DNA of 64,000 nucleotides from Prevotellaceae bacterium (GCA_019420585.1 JAHZGX010000001.1:1-64000), one strand, 5' to 3'; positions 25,936 through 35,794 are shown, counted from the first letter of the stretch. Notes: a model not told the origin generated them from the sequence alone. A program made the numbers and translations.

Positions 25936-27510
25936 CTATCGGATTTCCAATTCCTCCTTCATGTCTATCTCCTGTCCTTGTGCGTCATAGAACTCATATT
26001 GCAGGAAAGCCAGTTTCTGGCTGGGGATGACTTTTACGCCGAATCCGTATTTCCACTGCCACCGCTTCTTGATGGAGATGAGTCCTTGGTTGAGATAGGC
26101 TGCCACGTAAGGATGTACGTGCAGCGTGAAGTTCTTGATGCCCAACTTGTAATAGAGCAACTCAATCTTTCCGGCCAGTACTTTGTCGAAGAGGAAACTG
26201 CTCTTGATGGTGCCTGTGCCGTGGCAGGTGGGACATGCCTCGTCCACCTTGACTTCCGTGACCGGCCTTACCCTCTGGCGTGTTATCTGCATGAGGCCGA
26301 ACTTGGAGAGGGGCAGGATATTGTGGCGTGCACGGTCGCGCTTCATGTTCTCGCACATGTGCTCGTACAGTTTCTGCCTGTCTTCAGCAAGTTTCATGTC
26401 GATGAAGTCCACCACGATGATTCCGCCCATGTCCCTGAGTCGGAGTTGCCTTGCCAGTTCGTCGGCAGCACCCAGGTTCACGTCCAGGGCATTTGCTTCC
26501 TGGCTGTCCTTGTTGCTTGTGCGGTTCCCGCTGTTCACGTCCACCACATGCAGGGCTTCGGTGTGCTCTATGATGAGGTATGCTCCATGCTTGTAGGAAA
26601 CGGTGCGTCCGAAGCCCGACTTTATCTGTCTAGTGATGTCGAAGTTGTCAAAGATGGGCAGTTTGCCCTTGTACAACTTCACCACATCTGCTTTCTCAGG
26701 TGCAATGATGGACACATAGTTCTTCACCTCATCGAACACTTCCTGGCTGTTGACGTGGATGTTCTCGAAACTTGGGTTGAATAAGTCTCTGAGCAAGCCC
26801 ACTGCCCGGCTCGTCTCTTCGTAGACCATTGTCGGAATCTGCTTGGCCTTCTGTGCATTTCTTAGTGTCTGTTCCCATCGGGATGCCAGCACCTTCATTT
26901 CTGCGTCCAGTTCGGCCACGCGTTTTCCCTCGGCCACGGTGCGCACGATGACGCCGCAGTTGTGGGGCTTGATGCTCTGTATGATTTGCTTGAGGCGTGC
27001 TCTCTCCTCCGAACTTTTGATTTTGGTGGACACGGATACCTTGTCGTCAAAGGGCACGAGCACCAGAAAACGCCCGGGGAAGGTGATTTCACAGGTGAGG
27101 CGCGGCCCTTTGGTGCTGATGGGTTCCTTGACTATCTGCACCAGGAGTTCCTGTCCCGGTTTGAGCACATTCTGCACGCTTCCGTTCTTCTCCAGTTCCG
27201 GGAGCATGGACGCTTTGGCGTGCGGGAAGAGGTTCTTCTTGTCGTTGAGTACCTGTTTGAGGTACTTGGCATATGAGTTGAATTGGGTACCGAGGTCCAG
27301 ATAATGCAGAAAGGCGTCCTTCTCATGCCCCACGTTCACGAAGCATGCGTTGAGTCCCGGCTTGAGTTTGTGCACTTTGGCCAGGTAGATGTTGCCCACG
27401 GAGAATGAGGCCGACTGGCCTTCCTCCTGATATTCCACCAGCCGCTTGTCTTCGGTCAGCGCGATGGATATCTTCTGGGGCTGTACATTGATGTAGAGTT
27501 CGCTGGTCAT
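25936..27510 (-). CDS. rng: Ribonuclease E/G family endoribonuclease
   Basis: An endoribonuclease for rRNA and mRNA processing, 524 residues, the RNase G-type length. An N-terminal S1-like RNA-binding region (SVGNIYLAKVHKLKPGLNACFVNVG, read in parts, about 38-65) is followed by the catalytic aspartates in VVDVNSG and VVDFIDM. The zinc-link motif CPTCHGTG lies at about residue 415. The start MTSELYINVQ is typical for Bacteroidetes. The upstream COX24-like gene has its own terminator, and no separate rng promoter is obvious. Confidence 0.94.
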   Translation of the reverse strand: MTSELYINVQPQKISIALTEDKRLVEYQEEGQSASFSVGNIYLAKVHKLKPGLNACFVNVGHEKDAFLHYLDLGTQFNSYAKYLKQVLNDKKNLFPHAKASMLPELEKNGSVQNVLKPGQELLVQIVKEPISTKGPRLTCEITFPGRFLVLVPFDDKVSVSTKIKSSEERARLKQIIQSIKPHNCGVIVRTVAEGKRVAELDAEMKVLASRWEQTLRNAQKAKQIPTMVYEETSRAVGLLRDLFNPSFENIHVNSQEVFDEVKNYVSIIAPEKADVVKLYKGKLPIFDNFDITRQIKSGFGRTVSYKHGAYLIIEHTEALHVVDVNSGNRTSNKDSQEANALDVNLGAADELARQLRLRDMGGIIVVDFIDMKLAEDRQKLYEHMCENMKRDRARHNILPLSKFGLMQITRQRVRPVTEVKVDEACPTCHGTGTIKSSFLFDKVLAGKIELLYYKLGIKNFTLHVHPYVAAYLNQGLISIKKRWQWKYGFGVKVIPSQKLAFLQYEFYDAQGQEIDMKEELEIR

Positions 27511-27527
27511 AATCTGGTATTCAAACT

Positions 27528-27566
27528 AAAAAAAGACTCGGTGACAGAGCAATGACTGTCACCGAG
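27528..27566 (-). terminator. Intrinsic terminator of the COX24-like gene
   Basis: Perfect 11-bp arms CTCGGTGACAG/CTGTCACCGAG with an 8-nt loop. On the minus strand it is followed by TCTTTTTTTAG. Confidence 0.88.
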
Positions 27567-27585
27567 CTATCTTTACTGAGAAGGT

Positions 27586-27675
27586 TTACTTGCTCTTGTG
27601 TCTGTTCTTTCTCAGTCTTTTCTTGCGCTTGTGCGTAGACATCTTGTGTCTCTTATGCTTCTTTCCGTTTGGCAT
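27586..27675 (-). CDS. AURKAIP1/COX24-domain small basic protein
   Basis: A 29-residue protein that is almost entirely Lys, Arg and His: it begins MPNGKKHKRHKMSTHKRKKR and ends RLRKNRHKSK. Bacteroidetes genomes carry near-identical short genes annotated as AURKAIP1/COX24-domain proteins, related to mitochondrial ribosomal protein mS38, so a ribosome-bound role is likely but inferred. It has its own -7 box (27728-27735) and terminator (27528-27566), which supports a real monocistronic gene despite its size. Confidence 0.85.
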   Translation of the reverse strand: MPNGKKHKRHKMSTHKRKKRLRKNRHKSK

Positions 27676-27727
27676 AATGTGTATTATTTTATGGGTTAGT
27701 AATCCTTGCTTTCTCTTTTTTGGCCTA

Positions 27728-27735
27728 CAAAATTA
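27728..27735 (-). promoter_or_regulatory. -7 box of the COX24-like gene
   Basis: TAATTTTG on the minus strand, 52 nt before the ATG at 27675. Confidence 0.6.
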
Positions 27736-27796
27736 CTGCTTTTCTGCAATATGGCCAAGCGGGTGAAAGTTTTTTCTTTCTTTCCCTTCCATAAAA

Positions 27797-28669
27797 TCAT
27801 TTCCAAAGACCCTCGGCGGTGTAGTACTTGGTCTTGCTGAGCGGTTCCACCTTGCCGAACTGGCTCCAGCCCTTGTCCTGCCTGTACTGCTCCAGGAAAA
27901 CATCAGGCACGTACAGCGTGCAGCCCTTGGTGGGGGTGCAGTTCTTGGGCATGGGATAAAACTCAGTGCTCAGCAGGTATATCTTCTTGAACTTTTCGGG
28001 TGCGCTGAACATGCCGAACATGCGGTTCTTCACATCGTTGGGGATGGTGAGTTCCTCCACTCCCGTACATCCTTCAAAGGCTCCGTCGTCCAGTTTCTTC
28101 ATGGTGATGGTCAGTATGATGCGCTTCAGTGCGGCACAGTCTTTGAATGCCCCTTCGCGTATCCACCATATCTGATCGCCAAACTCTGCGCTTGTGAGTG
28201 ACGTGCATCCGCTGAAGGCATCCAAACCCACGGTGGAGACGTTCACCTTGAGGCTCTTCAGGGCTGTGCATCCGCTGAAGGCCCTGTCGTTGATGACCGG
28301 CACGAATCCTTGGAAGTGAACTTGTTCCAGTGATGTGCATCCGCTGAAGGCATCCTCGGCAATGTGTTTCACATTGGGGCCAATCCACATTTCCCTGATG
28401 CCGGTGTTGCCTTCGAACTCCTTGGGAGTGATACTGGCAATCTGGTTGGTGAAGCCCAGTTTCTCGGCCTCTACGGTCTTCTTTGCTGCACGATCCTTGG
28501 TGGTGTAGAAGTAAATGTCCTTGTCCTGCTTGTTCTGTTTCTTGCTTGCCGGTGCGGCGGATTTCTGTTCTTGACCTTCCTGTGAGGTTTTCCCGTTGCA
28601 GCCTGTCAGTGACAGTCCGGCGGCCAATGCCATTGCCAGGATCCAGGCTTGTCTGTTGATTTGTCTCAT
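27797..28669 (-). CDS. BspA-type leucine-rich-repeat lipoprotein
   Basis: A predicted surface lipoprotein of 290 residues. The start at 28669 gives MRQINRQAWILAMALAAG ending in the lipobox LTGC. Five or so LRR_5 repeats of the BspA kind follow, each with the phrase AFSGCTSL, AFKDCAAL or similar spaced by about 23 residues (about residues 80-230). Such proteins often bind host or bacterial surfaces. An upstream in-frame ATG at 28870 is rejected because the promoter (28705-28712) lies between the two. Confidence 0.9.
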   Translation of the reverse strand: MRQINRQAWILAMALAAGLSLTGCNGKTSQEGQEQKSAAPASKKQNKQDKDIYFYTTKDRAAKKTVEAEKLGFTNQIASITPKEFEGNTGIREMWIGPNVKHIAEDAFSGCTSLEQVHFQGFVPVINDRAFSGCTALKSLKVNVSTVGLDAFSGCTSLTSAEFGDQIWWIREGAFKDCAALKRIILTITMKKLDDGAFEGCTGVEELTIPNDVKNRMFGMFSAPEKFKKIYLLSTEFYPMPKNCTPTKGCTLYVPDVFLEQYRQDKGWSQFGKVEPLSKTKYYTAEGLWK

Positions 28670-28704
28670 GTTGTAGGGTATTGTTGTTATAATTGTTTGC
28701 CTTA

Positions 28705-28712
28705 CAAAGGTA
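28705..28712 (-). promoter_or_regulatory. -7 box of the LRR lipoprotein gene
   Basis: TACCTTTG on the minus strand, 35 nt before the ATG at 28669. Confidence 0.7.
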
Positions 28713-28777
28713 GCCAAAATAATCCGTCTCCTTTTCCAAATGGGCGGCTTTTTTACGGTTTTATTATAAATAATGAG

Positions 28778-28785
28778 TAACTTTG
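28778..28785 (+). promoter_or_regulatory. -7 box of the ABC-F gene
   Basis: TAACTTTG, giving a leader of about 85 nt before the ATG at 28876. It points away from the LRR lipoprotein promoter. Confidence 0.65.
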
Positions 28786-28875
28786 CACTTCCTTCGGGGT
28801 GAATGCATGCTTCGGGCATGTGTGAGGCATGTTCCGGGGAAGGATAGGAGACGAGAAGAATAGCAAGCAAGGGAA

Positions 28876-30885
28876 ATGATTTCGATAGACCATTTGAGTG
28901 TGGAGTTCAGCGCACGTCCGCTGTTTACTGATGTCAGTTATGTAATCAATGACCGTGACCGTATTGCCCTGGTGGGCAAGAACGGTGCCGGAAAGAGCAC
29001 GATGCTGAAGGTGATAGCCGGCCTGCAGGCTCCCACGGAAGGCACGGTGTCCATTCCCAGGGATGCCACGGTGGCCTACCTGCCGCAGGTGATGGTGCTG
29101 AGCGACGGGCATACGGTGCGTGAGGAAGCCGAGAAGGCTTTCGGGGGCATTAGGAGCATGGAGCGCCAAATCAAGGAACTGAATGACCAGTTGGCCGAGC
29201 GTACCGACTATGAGTCGGAAGACTATATGGCATTGGTGGAGAAGTTTACTCACCTCAATGACCGCTTCCAACTTATGGGTGGACTCAACTATCAGGCCGA
29301 ACTGGAGCGGACGCTCTCCGGACTGGGCTTCAGCCGCACGGACTTGGACAGGCCCACCAGTGAATTCAGCGGTGGATGGCGCATGCGCATCGAACTGGCC
29401 AAACTCCTTTTGGGGCATCCCGACGTATTGTTGCTTGACGAGCCCACCAACCATTTGGACATCGAGAGCATACAGTGGCTGGAGCAGTTCCTGTGCACCA
29501 GGGCCGGAGCCGTGGTGCTGGTGAGCCATGACCGCGCTTTCATCAACAATGTGACCAATCGTACGCTGGAGATATCCTGCGGGCGCGTGTATGACTACAA
29601 GGTAAAGTATGACGAGTATGTGAGCCTGCAGGCAGAGAGACGCGAGCAGCAACTGCGCGCCTACGAGAATCAGCAGAAGGAGATTGCCGACATCAAGGCA
29701 TTCATAGACCGCTTCCGCTACCAGGCCACCAAGGCCATACAGGTGCAGAGTCGCATCAAGCAACTGGAACGCATCGTGCCTATCGAGGTGGATGAGGTGG
29801 ACAGCAGCGTGCTGCGTCTGAAGTTTACATGCAGTCAGCGCAGCGGTGATTACCCCGTGATATGCGAGGACCTGTCCAAGAGTTATCCTTCGCGTGACGG
29901 CAAGGAGGCCGAACATGTCATCTTCCATGACGTGAACCTCACCATACGGCGCGGCGAGAAAGTGGCGTTTGTGGGGCGGAACGGTGAGGGGAAGACTACC
30001 TTGGTGAAGTGTATCATGGACTCTGCCGCCCATCCGCAGCCCGATGGCTCAGGCAGCGGATTCTATACAGGTGGCTTGCGCGTAGGGCATAATGTGCAGA
30101 TAGGTTACTTCGCCCAAAATCAGGCACAGTTGCTTGATGGGGAACAGACGGTGTTTGACACCATTGACCGTGTGGCCAAAGGCGACATCCGACTGAAGAT
30201 AAGGGATATCCTTGGCGCGTTCATGTTTGGCGGTGAGGCCGGAGACAAGAAGGTGAAATTCCTGAGTGGGGGAGAGCGCACCCGCCTGGCCATGATCAAA
30301 CTTCTGCTTGAACCGGTCAACTGCTTGATTCTTGATGAGCCCACCAACCATCTGGACATGCGCTCGAAGGATGTCCTGAAGGCAGCCATCCGGGATTTCG
30401 ATGGAACCGTCATCGTGGTGAGTCACGACCGTGATTTCCTTGACGGCCTGGTGAGCAAGGTGTATGAGTTCGGCGGAGGCCAAGTGCATGAACATCTGGG
30501 AGGCATTTATGATTTCCTGCAGTCCCGCCGGCTGGATTCACTCAGCGTACTCAACACCTCTGCCATGAAGGAGGCTCCTGCCCTGAAGGCTTCTGGTGAG
30601 GGTGAGAAACAGTGTAAGTCCGGTGCACAGAGTTATGAGCAGCAGAAAGCACTCCAGCGTAAGCAGAAGAAACTGGAAAAGGCCGTTGCCGAGGCTGAGG
30701 CACATGTGTCGCAACTGGAGGCTGCCATCCGCATCCTGGAGGAGCAGATGTCCACCCTCGAGGGTAGCACCGATGCTTCTCTCTATGAGAGGCACACACG
30801 TCTCAAGAAACAACTTTCCGAGGCGGAGAATGAATGGGAGCAGGCCATGGAGGCACAGGAAGAGTTTCGGAATGAAGCACAGTGA
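28876..30885 (+). CDS. ABC-F family ATPase
   Basis: A soluble tandem ABC ATPase of 669 residues without membrane segments, as in the ABC-F translation factors that act on ribosomes. The first domain has Walker A GKNGAGKST (about residues 34-42), signature FSGGWRMRIELAKLL, and Walker B VLLLDEPTNHLD. The second has GRNGEGKTT, LSGGERTRLAMIKLL and CLILDEPTNHLD. A long linker with basic helices lies between them. The C-terminal 80 residues form a coiled coil (KQKKLEKAVAEAEAHVSQLE), which resembles Uup/YdiF types more than resistance subfamilies. It is probably housekeeping. Confidence 0.92.
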   Translation: MISIDHLSVEFSARPLFTDVSYVINDRDRIALVGKNGAGKSTMLKVIAGLQAPTEGTVSIPRDATVAYLPQVMVLSDGHTVREEAEKAFGGIRSMERQIKELNDQLAERTDYESEDYMALVEKFTHLNDRFQLMGGLNYQAELERTLSGLGFSRTDLDRPTSEFSGGWRMRIELAKLLLGHPDVLLLDEPTNHLDIESIQWLEQFLCTRAGAVVLVSHDRAFINNVTNRTLEISCGRVYDYKVKYDEYVSLQAERREQQLRAYENQQKEIADIKAFIDRFRYQATKAIQVQSRIKQLERIVPIEVDEVDSSVLRLKFTCSQRSGDYPVICEDLSKSYPSRDGKEAEHVIFHDVNLTIRRGEKVAFVGRNGEGKTTLVKCIMDSAAHPQPDGSGSGFYTGGLRVGHNVQIGYFAQNQAQLLDGEQTVFDTIDRVAKGDIRLKIRDILGAFMFGGEAGDKKVKFLSGGERTRLAMIKLLLEPVNCLILDEPTNHLDMRSKDVLKAAIRDFDGTVIVVSHDRDFLDGLVSKVYEFGGGQVHEHLGGIYDFLQSRRLDSLSVLNTSAMKEAPALKASGEGEKQCKSGAQSYEQQKALQRKQKKLEKAVAEAEAHVSQLEAAIRILEEQMSTLEGSTDASLYERHTRLKKQLSEAENEWEQAMEAQEEFRNEAQ

Positions 30886-30933
30886 GCATACTATATATAT
30901 AATGTGTAATTACAATAAGAGATAATTCAGACT

Positions 30934-32979
30934 ATGAAGACCAAAATCATGTTGCACGCAATGACTTTCGCGGCAATAATGGCATCCTGCCAGACCAACG
31001 GAGATGATGGGCAGAAATCGGGTATCGATCTGGCCAATATGGACACCACTTATCAGCCCGGAGCCGACTTTTACATGTATGCTACGGGTGGCTGGCAGGC
31101 AGCCCATCCTCTGACAGAGGAGTACAGCAGGTTTGGCAGTTTCGATGTGCTGCAGGAGAACAACAACAAGCAACTGCGCGCAATCATCGACAGCGTGGCG
31201 GCCCTCGACAACAAGAAGGGAAGCATCGAGCAGAAGATAGCCGACCTCTACAAGAGCGCGATGGACTCTGTCACCTTGCAGGAGCACGGAATGGATGACT
31301 TGGATGGCTTCCTGGCCTGTGACGGCTACCGCAACAGCCCCGAAATCACCCGGCAGTGGCTGCAGGAAGTGTGGCCCGGCATGTTGGCTTCCGGCGTGGA
31401 TGGGCTCTTTGGCTTCTACATCGGTTCGGACGAGAAGGACTCCAAGAACAATATCCTGAGCATCAGCCAAGGCGGTATGAGCCTTGGGCAGAAAGACTAT
31501 TATGTGGATCAGGATCCCGAAACGATCAAGATACGTGAGGCTTACGTGGAGTATATCAAGAAGATGGCCGGCCATGTGGGCTTCGGTTCAGAGGATGCCG
31601 CACGCATGGCCGAGGATGTCATGCGCATAGAGACCCGTCTGGCCAAAGCCAGCAAGAGCATGACCGAACTGCGTGACCCCGAGGCCAACTACAATAAGAT
31701 GACCTATGAGCAACTGAAGAAGGACTTCTCCGGAATAGACTGGGATGCCTACTTCAAGGTTTTTGGAATCACCGGCCTGAAGGAAGTGATTGTGGGGCAA
31801 CCTGCCGCCATTCATGAAGTGGAGAATGTCCTGGCTGAGGAGACCCCCGAGGCTCTGCAGAACGTATACTTGTGGCATGCCGTTGACATGGCTGCCAATT
31901 ATGTGGACGATGAGAGCCGCAGCATCGCCTTTGGCTTCTGGGGCACCGTGCTGAGCGGCAAGACTCAGGATCGCCCGCGCTGGAAGCGCGCTGTGGCGAG
32001 CGTGGAGAACTGCTTAGGTGAGGCACTCGGACAGTTGTACGTGGCCAAATACTTCCCCCCGGCAGCCAAGAAGCGCATGGAGAAATTGGTGGCCAACCTG
32101 CAGCAGGCACTGGGTGAGCGCATTGACGTGCAGGACTGGATGAGCCCGGAGACCAAGAAAGTGGCACACGAGAAATTGGATGCCTTCTATGTGAAGGTGG
32201 GTTATCCCGACAAGTGGACCGACTACAGCACGCTGGAGATAGGCGACAGTTACCTCCAGAATATCCTTTCCTGCAAGCGTTGGGCCATTCAGGACATGAT
32301 AGCCAAGCACCTCAACAAGCCTGTGGACAGGGATGAGTGGTTCATGACTCCCCAGACAGTGAACGCCTATTATAACCCCACCACCAACGAGATATGTTTC
32401 CCTGCCGGCATCCTGCAGCCTCCTTTCTTCGACATGGCAGCCGATGACGCATTCAATTACGGTGCCATAGGTGTGGTAATCGGACATGAGATGACTCACG
32501 GCTTTGACGACCAGGGTTCCAAGTATGACAAGAACGGAAACCTCTCGCAGTGGTGGACTGCAGAGGACACAAAGCGTTTTGAGGAGCGCATCGGTGTCAT
32601 GCGTGCCTTCTATGACAGCATTGAGGTGCTGCCCGGACTGCATGCCAACGGCTCGCTCACGTTGGGTGAGAACATGGCTGACCATGGTGGCTTGATGGTT
32701 GCATTCCAGGCGTTTCGGAATGCCACTGCACAGGCTCCCTTGGCCGACAAGGACGGTTTCACTCCCGCACAGCGCTTCTTCCTGGCCTATGCCAATGTTT
32801 GGGGGCAGAACATACGTGACGAGGAAATCCGCAAGCGCGTGAAGAGTGACCCGCACTCGCTGGGCATGTGGCGTGTGAACGGTCAGTTGCCTCACATCGA
32901 TGCCTGGTATGATGCCTTCAACATTGTAGAGGCTGACCCCATGTTCCTGGCCAAGGAGAAGCGCGTGACCATCTGGTAA
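30934..32979 (+). CDS. M13-family zinc metallopeptidase lipoprotein (PepO-like)
   Basis: A neprilysin-type endopeptidase of 681 residues that would cut short peptides at the cell envelope. A lipoprotein signal (MTFAAIMASC) is present at the N-terminus. The catalytic site VIGHEMTHGFDDQG lies near residue 515 and the third zinc ligand is in GENMADHGG near 575. NAYYNPTTNEICFPAGILQPPFF, read in two parts, is the family's substrate-binding segment. The gene lies 48 nt after the ABC-F stop and 30 nt before metA, so it may share transcripts with both. Confidence 0.95.
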   Translation: MKTKIMLHAMTFAAIMASCQTNGDDGQKSGIDLANMDTTYQPGADFYMYATGGWQAAHPLTEEYSRFGSFDVLQENNNKQLRAIIDSVAALDNKKGSIEQKIADLYKSAMDSVTLQEHGMDDLDGFLACDGYRNSPEITRQWLQEVWPGMLASGVDGLFGFYIGSDEKDSKNNILSISQGGMSLGQKDYYVDQDPETIKIREAYVEYIKKMAGHVGFGSEDAARMAEDVMRIETRLAKASKSMTELRDPEANYNKMTYEQLKKDFSGIDWDAYFKVFGITGLKEVIVGQPAAIHEVENVLAEETPEALQNVYLWHAVDMAANYVDDESRSIAFGFWGTVLSGKTQDRPRWKRAVASVENCLGEALGQLYVAKYFPPAAKKRMEKLVANLQQALGERIDVQDWMSPETKKVAHEKLDAFYVKVGYPDKWTDYSTLEIGDSYLQNILSCKRWAIQDMIAKHLNKPVDRDEWFMTPQTVNAYYNPTTNEICFPAGILQPPFFDMAADDAFNYGAIGVVIGHEMTHGFDDQGSKYDKNGNLSQWWTAEDTKRFEERIGVMRAFYDSIEVLPGLHANGSLTLGENMADHGGLMVAFQAFRNATAQAPLADKDGFTPAQRFFLAYANVWGQNIRDEEIRKRVKSDPHSLGMWRVNGQLPHIDAWYDAFNIVEADPMFLAKEKRVTIW

Positions 32980-33009
32980 ACAGTTTACGGAAAGACAACT
33001 TGACAAGCA

Positions 33010-33927
33010 ATGCCATTAAGATTGCCAGACAAACTGCCCGCCATTGAGTTCCTCAAGCACGAGAACATCTTCGTGCTTGGGGATGAGCGGGCCGACAGCC
33101 AGGACATCAGGCCTCTGCGCATCGTCGTTCTCAACCTGATGCCTCTGAAGATAACCACAGAGACAGACCTCATAAGACTGCTTTCTAACTCTCCCTTGCA
33201 GTTGGACGTCCAGTTTATGAAGGTTAAGGCGCACACCAGCAAGAATACTCCCGTGGAGCATATGAAGGCCTTCTACCGTGATTTCGAGAAGATGACTGAC
33301 GAGAAGTTCGACGGGATGATTGTCACAGGTGCCCCCGTGGAGCATCTTGATTATGGGCAGGTGACCTATTGGGACGAGATAAGCGGCATCTTCGACTGGG
33401 CGCGTACCCACGTCACCAGCACCCTCTACATCTGCTGGGCTGCCCAGGCCGGGCTGTACCATCATTACGGGATACCCAAATACCCGTTGCCTGAAAAGAT
33501 GTTCGGCATCTTTCCTCAGACTCCTTTGGAGCCTACACTGCCCATTTTCAGGGGCTTCGATGATGTATTCTACATGCCTCACAGCCGGCATACGGAACTG
33601 CACCGCGAGGACATCCTGGCCGTGCCGGAACTCTCACTTATTGCCGAGAGCCCGCAGAGCGGTGTGGGCATGGTGATGGCACGGGGTGGAAGAGAGATAT
33701 TCATCACCGGACATTCCGAGTACTCGCCTTACACGCTTGATACTGAGTATAAGCGTGACCTGGGCAAGGGACTTCCCATCAGGAAGCCTTACAACTATTA
33801 CCGGAACGATGACCCGTCACAGCCACCCTTGGTGACCTGGCGTGCCCACGGCAATCTCCTGTTCCAGAACTGGCTCAACTATTACGTGTATCAGGAGACT
33901 CCCTACAATATCAATGACATCCATTGA
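33010..33927 (+). CDS. metA: Homoserine O-acyltransferase (probably acetyl-CoA type)
   Basis: Catalyses the first committed step of methionine synthesis from homoserine. It has 305 residues, the usual MetA length. The catalytic Cys is residue 142 in LYICWAAQAGLY, and the His and Glu sites are in the C-terminal part (FITGHSEYSP). Residue 111 is Glu (TGAPVEHL). In MetA enzymes Glu111 has been linked to acetyl-CoA use and Gly111 to succinyl-CoA, so this is likely a homoserine O-acetyltransferase despite the usual succinyl name. The U32 gene overlaps its end by 14 nt. Confidence 0.95.
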   Translation: MPLRLPDKLPAIEFLKHENIFVLGDERADSQDIRPLRIVVLNLMPLKITTETDLIRLLSNSPLQLDVQFMKVKAHTSKNTPVEHMKAFYRDFEKMTDEKFDGMIVTGAPVEHLDYGQVTYWDEISGIFDWARTHVTSTLYICWAAQAGLYHHYGIPKYPLPEKMFGIFPQTPLEPTLPIFRGFDDVFYMPHSRHTELHREDILAVPELSLIAESPQSGVGMVMARGGREIFITGHSEYSPYTLDTEYKRDLGKGLPIRKPYNYYRNDDPSQPPLVTWRAHGNLLFQNWLNYYVYQETPYNINDIH

Positions 33928-35794
33928 ACTCCTTTCCCCGGCTCAGAATCTGGAGTGCGGCATCGCAGCCATCGACCATGGCGCAGACGCGGTGTATATA
34001 GGTTCACCTCGTTATGGAGCGCGAGCTGCCGCGTCAAACAGCGTGGACGATATTGCCCGCCTGTGTGACTATGCCCACCCTTTTGGCGTGCGCATTTACG
34101 TGACGCTCAATACCATTCTCTATGACGGGGAATTGGAGGATACGTGCCGCCTGGTGCATGAACTGTACCATGCCGGAGTGGATGCCTTGATAGTGCAAGA
34201 CCTTGCTCTGCTGGAGATGGACTTGCCTCCCATAGCCCTGCATGCCAGCACGCAGATGGATAACCGCACGCCGGAGAAGGTGCGTCACTTGCGTGAACTG
34301 GGGTTCCAGCAGGCGGTGCTGGCCCGTGAACTTTCCCTTGCACAGATAAGTGAGATACACCGGCAGGTGCCCGACATGCCTCTTGAAGCATTTGTCCACG
34401 GAGCATTGTGTGTCAGTTACAGCGGGCAGTGCTATGCCTCGCAGTATTGTTTCTCACGCTCGGCAAACCGTGGCGAGTGTGCCCAGTTCTGCCGCCTGCC
34501 TTTCACCCTGAGTGATGCGGGAGGCAAGACACTTTTGCCCGAGCGGCATTTCCTGTCGCTGCGTGACATGAACCGCCTGCAATTCCTTGAGGAGATGATG
34601 GATGCCGGGGTAAGGAGTTTCAAGATAGAAGGCCGGCTCAAGGATGTCTCTTATGTAAAGAATGTGACCTCTGCCTACAGACAGGCTATTGACCGTGTGC
34701 TTCAGAAGCGTTCCGATGACTATTGCCGTTCATCTCTCGGAAGGTCGGAGTGCACTTTCACTCCCAATCCGCAACGGAGTTTCTCCCGCGGCTTTACCGA
34801 CTATTTCCTGCATGGCAGACAGAACGGGCTGGCCTCCATGGACACTCCCAAGAGCCGTGGGGTGGAGGTGGGCAGGGTGCGGGAGGTGTTGCGTGACAGC
34901 ATTGTCGTCTCTGGCACGGCCTCCTTTGCCAATGGCGACGGCCTCTGCTTCATGGATACCGGGGGCAAACTGTGCGGATTCCGAGTGAACCGTGCGCAGG
35001 GCAACCGTCTGTTTCCCTCGTCTATGCCCCGGGTGAGGCGTGGTGATGTGCTCTGGCGGAACTCAGATCAGGCATGGGAAAGACTGATGGCCGGCAACAC
35101 GGCGCGCCGTACGGTGGGGCTTGAGATGGACTTCTGTGATGTGCCTGACGGTTTCCGCCTTGTGCTCACGAGGGAAGACGGTGCCAGGGCGGAGTTCGTA
35201 TATCCCTGTACGCACCAACTTGCACACTCGCCCCAGGAAGATGTCATCCGCCAGACACTGGCCAAGACGGGTGATACCATATACGTGTGTACCCGTGTCA
35301 ACGTTACTCTCTCCTGTCCTTGGTTCGTTCCCCGCAGCCTGCTTGCGCAGTGGAGGCGTGAAGCCTTGTCCGTGGCTTTTGCCGATGTCGGCACTTCCTT
35401 GGCTGCTCCTGTCCCGCATTCGACCTCTTCCTCCGTGCGGCCTCTTCCTGGCACTCTGCAGGAATCGTGTGCCGCAGGGCAGTGCCGGGAAAGGGATTCC
35501 CGCCTTCGTTGCACCTACCTTGCCAATGTCAGTAACCGCCTGTCACGTCAATTCTATGAACGCAGTGGATTGTGTGTGGACGAGATGGCCATGGAGTGCG
35601 GGAATGTGGCAGGCAGAACATGGCTGCTCATGACTTGCCGTTACTGCCTGAAGCATGAATTGGGCTGGTGTGTGAAGCATGGAGGGAGGCCTCCGCAGAT
35701 GACTGAACCTTTGTACCTGAACCTGTCCGATGGCCGTCGGTTCCGCCTGGAGTTTGACTGTCGCCGGTGTGAAATGAAAGTCTGGAATGCGTAA
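33914..35794 (+). CDS. Peptidase U32 family protein (RlhA/TrhP-like)
   Basis: A U32-family protein of 626 residues. The signature EAFVHGALCVSYSGQC is present at about residue 157, and further cysteines (YCFSRSANRGECAQFCR) would fit a metal-cluster site. A C-terminal extension contains more cysteines (CRYCLKHELGWC, CRRCEMK). In E. coli, members of this size hydroxylate 23S rRNA (RlhA) or tRNA (TrhP) rather than acting as collagenases; which applies here cannot be told. The start MTSIELLSPAQN inside the end of metA suggests translational coupling. Confidence 0.9.
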   Translation: MTSIELLSPAQNLECGIAAIDHGADAVYIGSPRYGARAAASNSVDDIARLCDYAHPFGVRIYVTLNTILYDGELEDTCRLVHELYHAGVDALIVQDLALLEMDLPPIALHASTQMDNRTPEKVRHLRELGFQQAVLARELSLAQISEIHRQVPDMPLEAFVHGALCVSYSGQCYASQYCFSRSANRGECAQFCRLPFTLSDAGGKTLLPERHFLSLRDMNRLQFLEEMMDAGVRSFKIEGRLKDVSYVKNVTSAYRQAIDRVLQKRSDDYCRSSLGRSECTFTPNPQRSFSRGFTDYFLHGRQNGLASMDTPKSRGVEVGRVREVLRDSIVVSGTASFANGDGLCFMDTGGKLCGFRVNRAQGNRLFPSSMPRVRRGDVLWRNSDQAWERLMAGNTARRTVGLEMDFCDVPDGFRLVLTREDGARAEFVYPCTHQLAHSPQEDVIRQTLAKTGDTIYVCTRVNVTLSCPWFVPRSLLAQWRREALSVAFADVGTSLAAPVPHSTSSSVRPLPGTLQESCAAGQCRERDSRLRCTYLANVSNRLSRQFYERSGLCVDEMAMECGNVAGRTWLLMTCRYCLKHELGWCVKHGGRPPQMTEPLYLNLSDGRRFRLEFDCRRCEMKVWNA

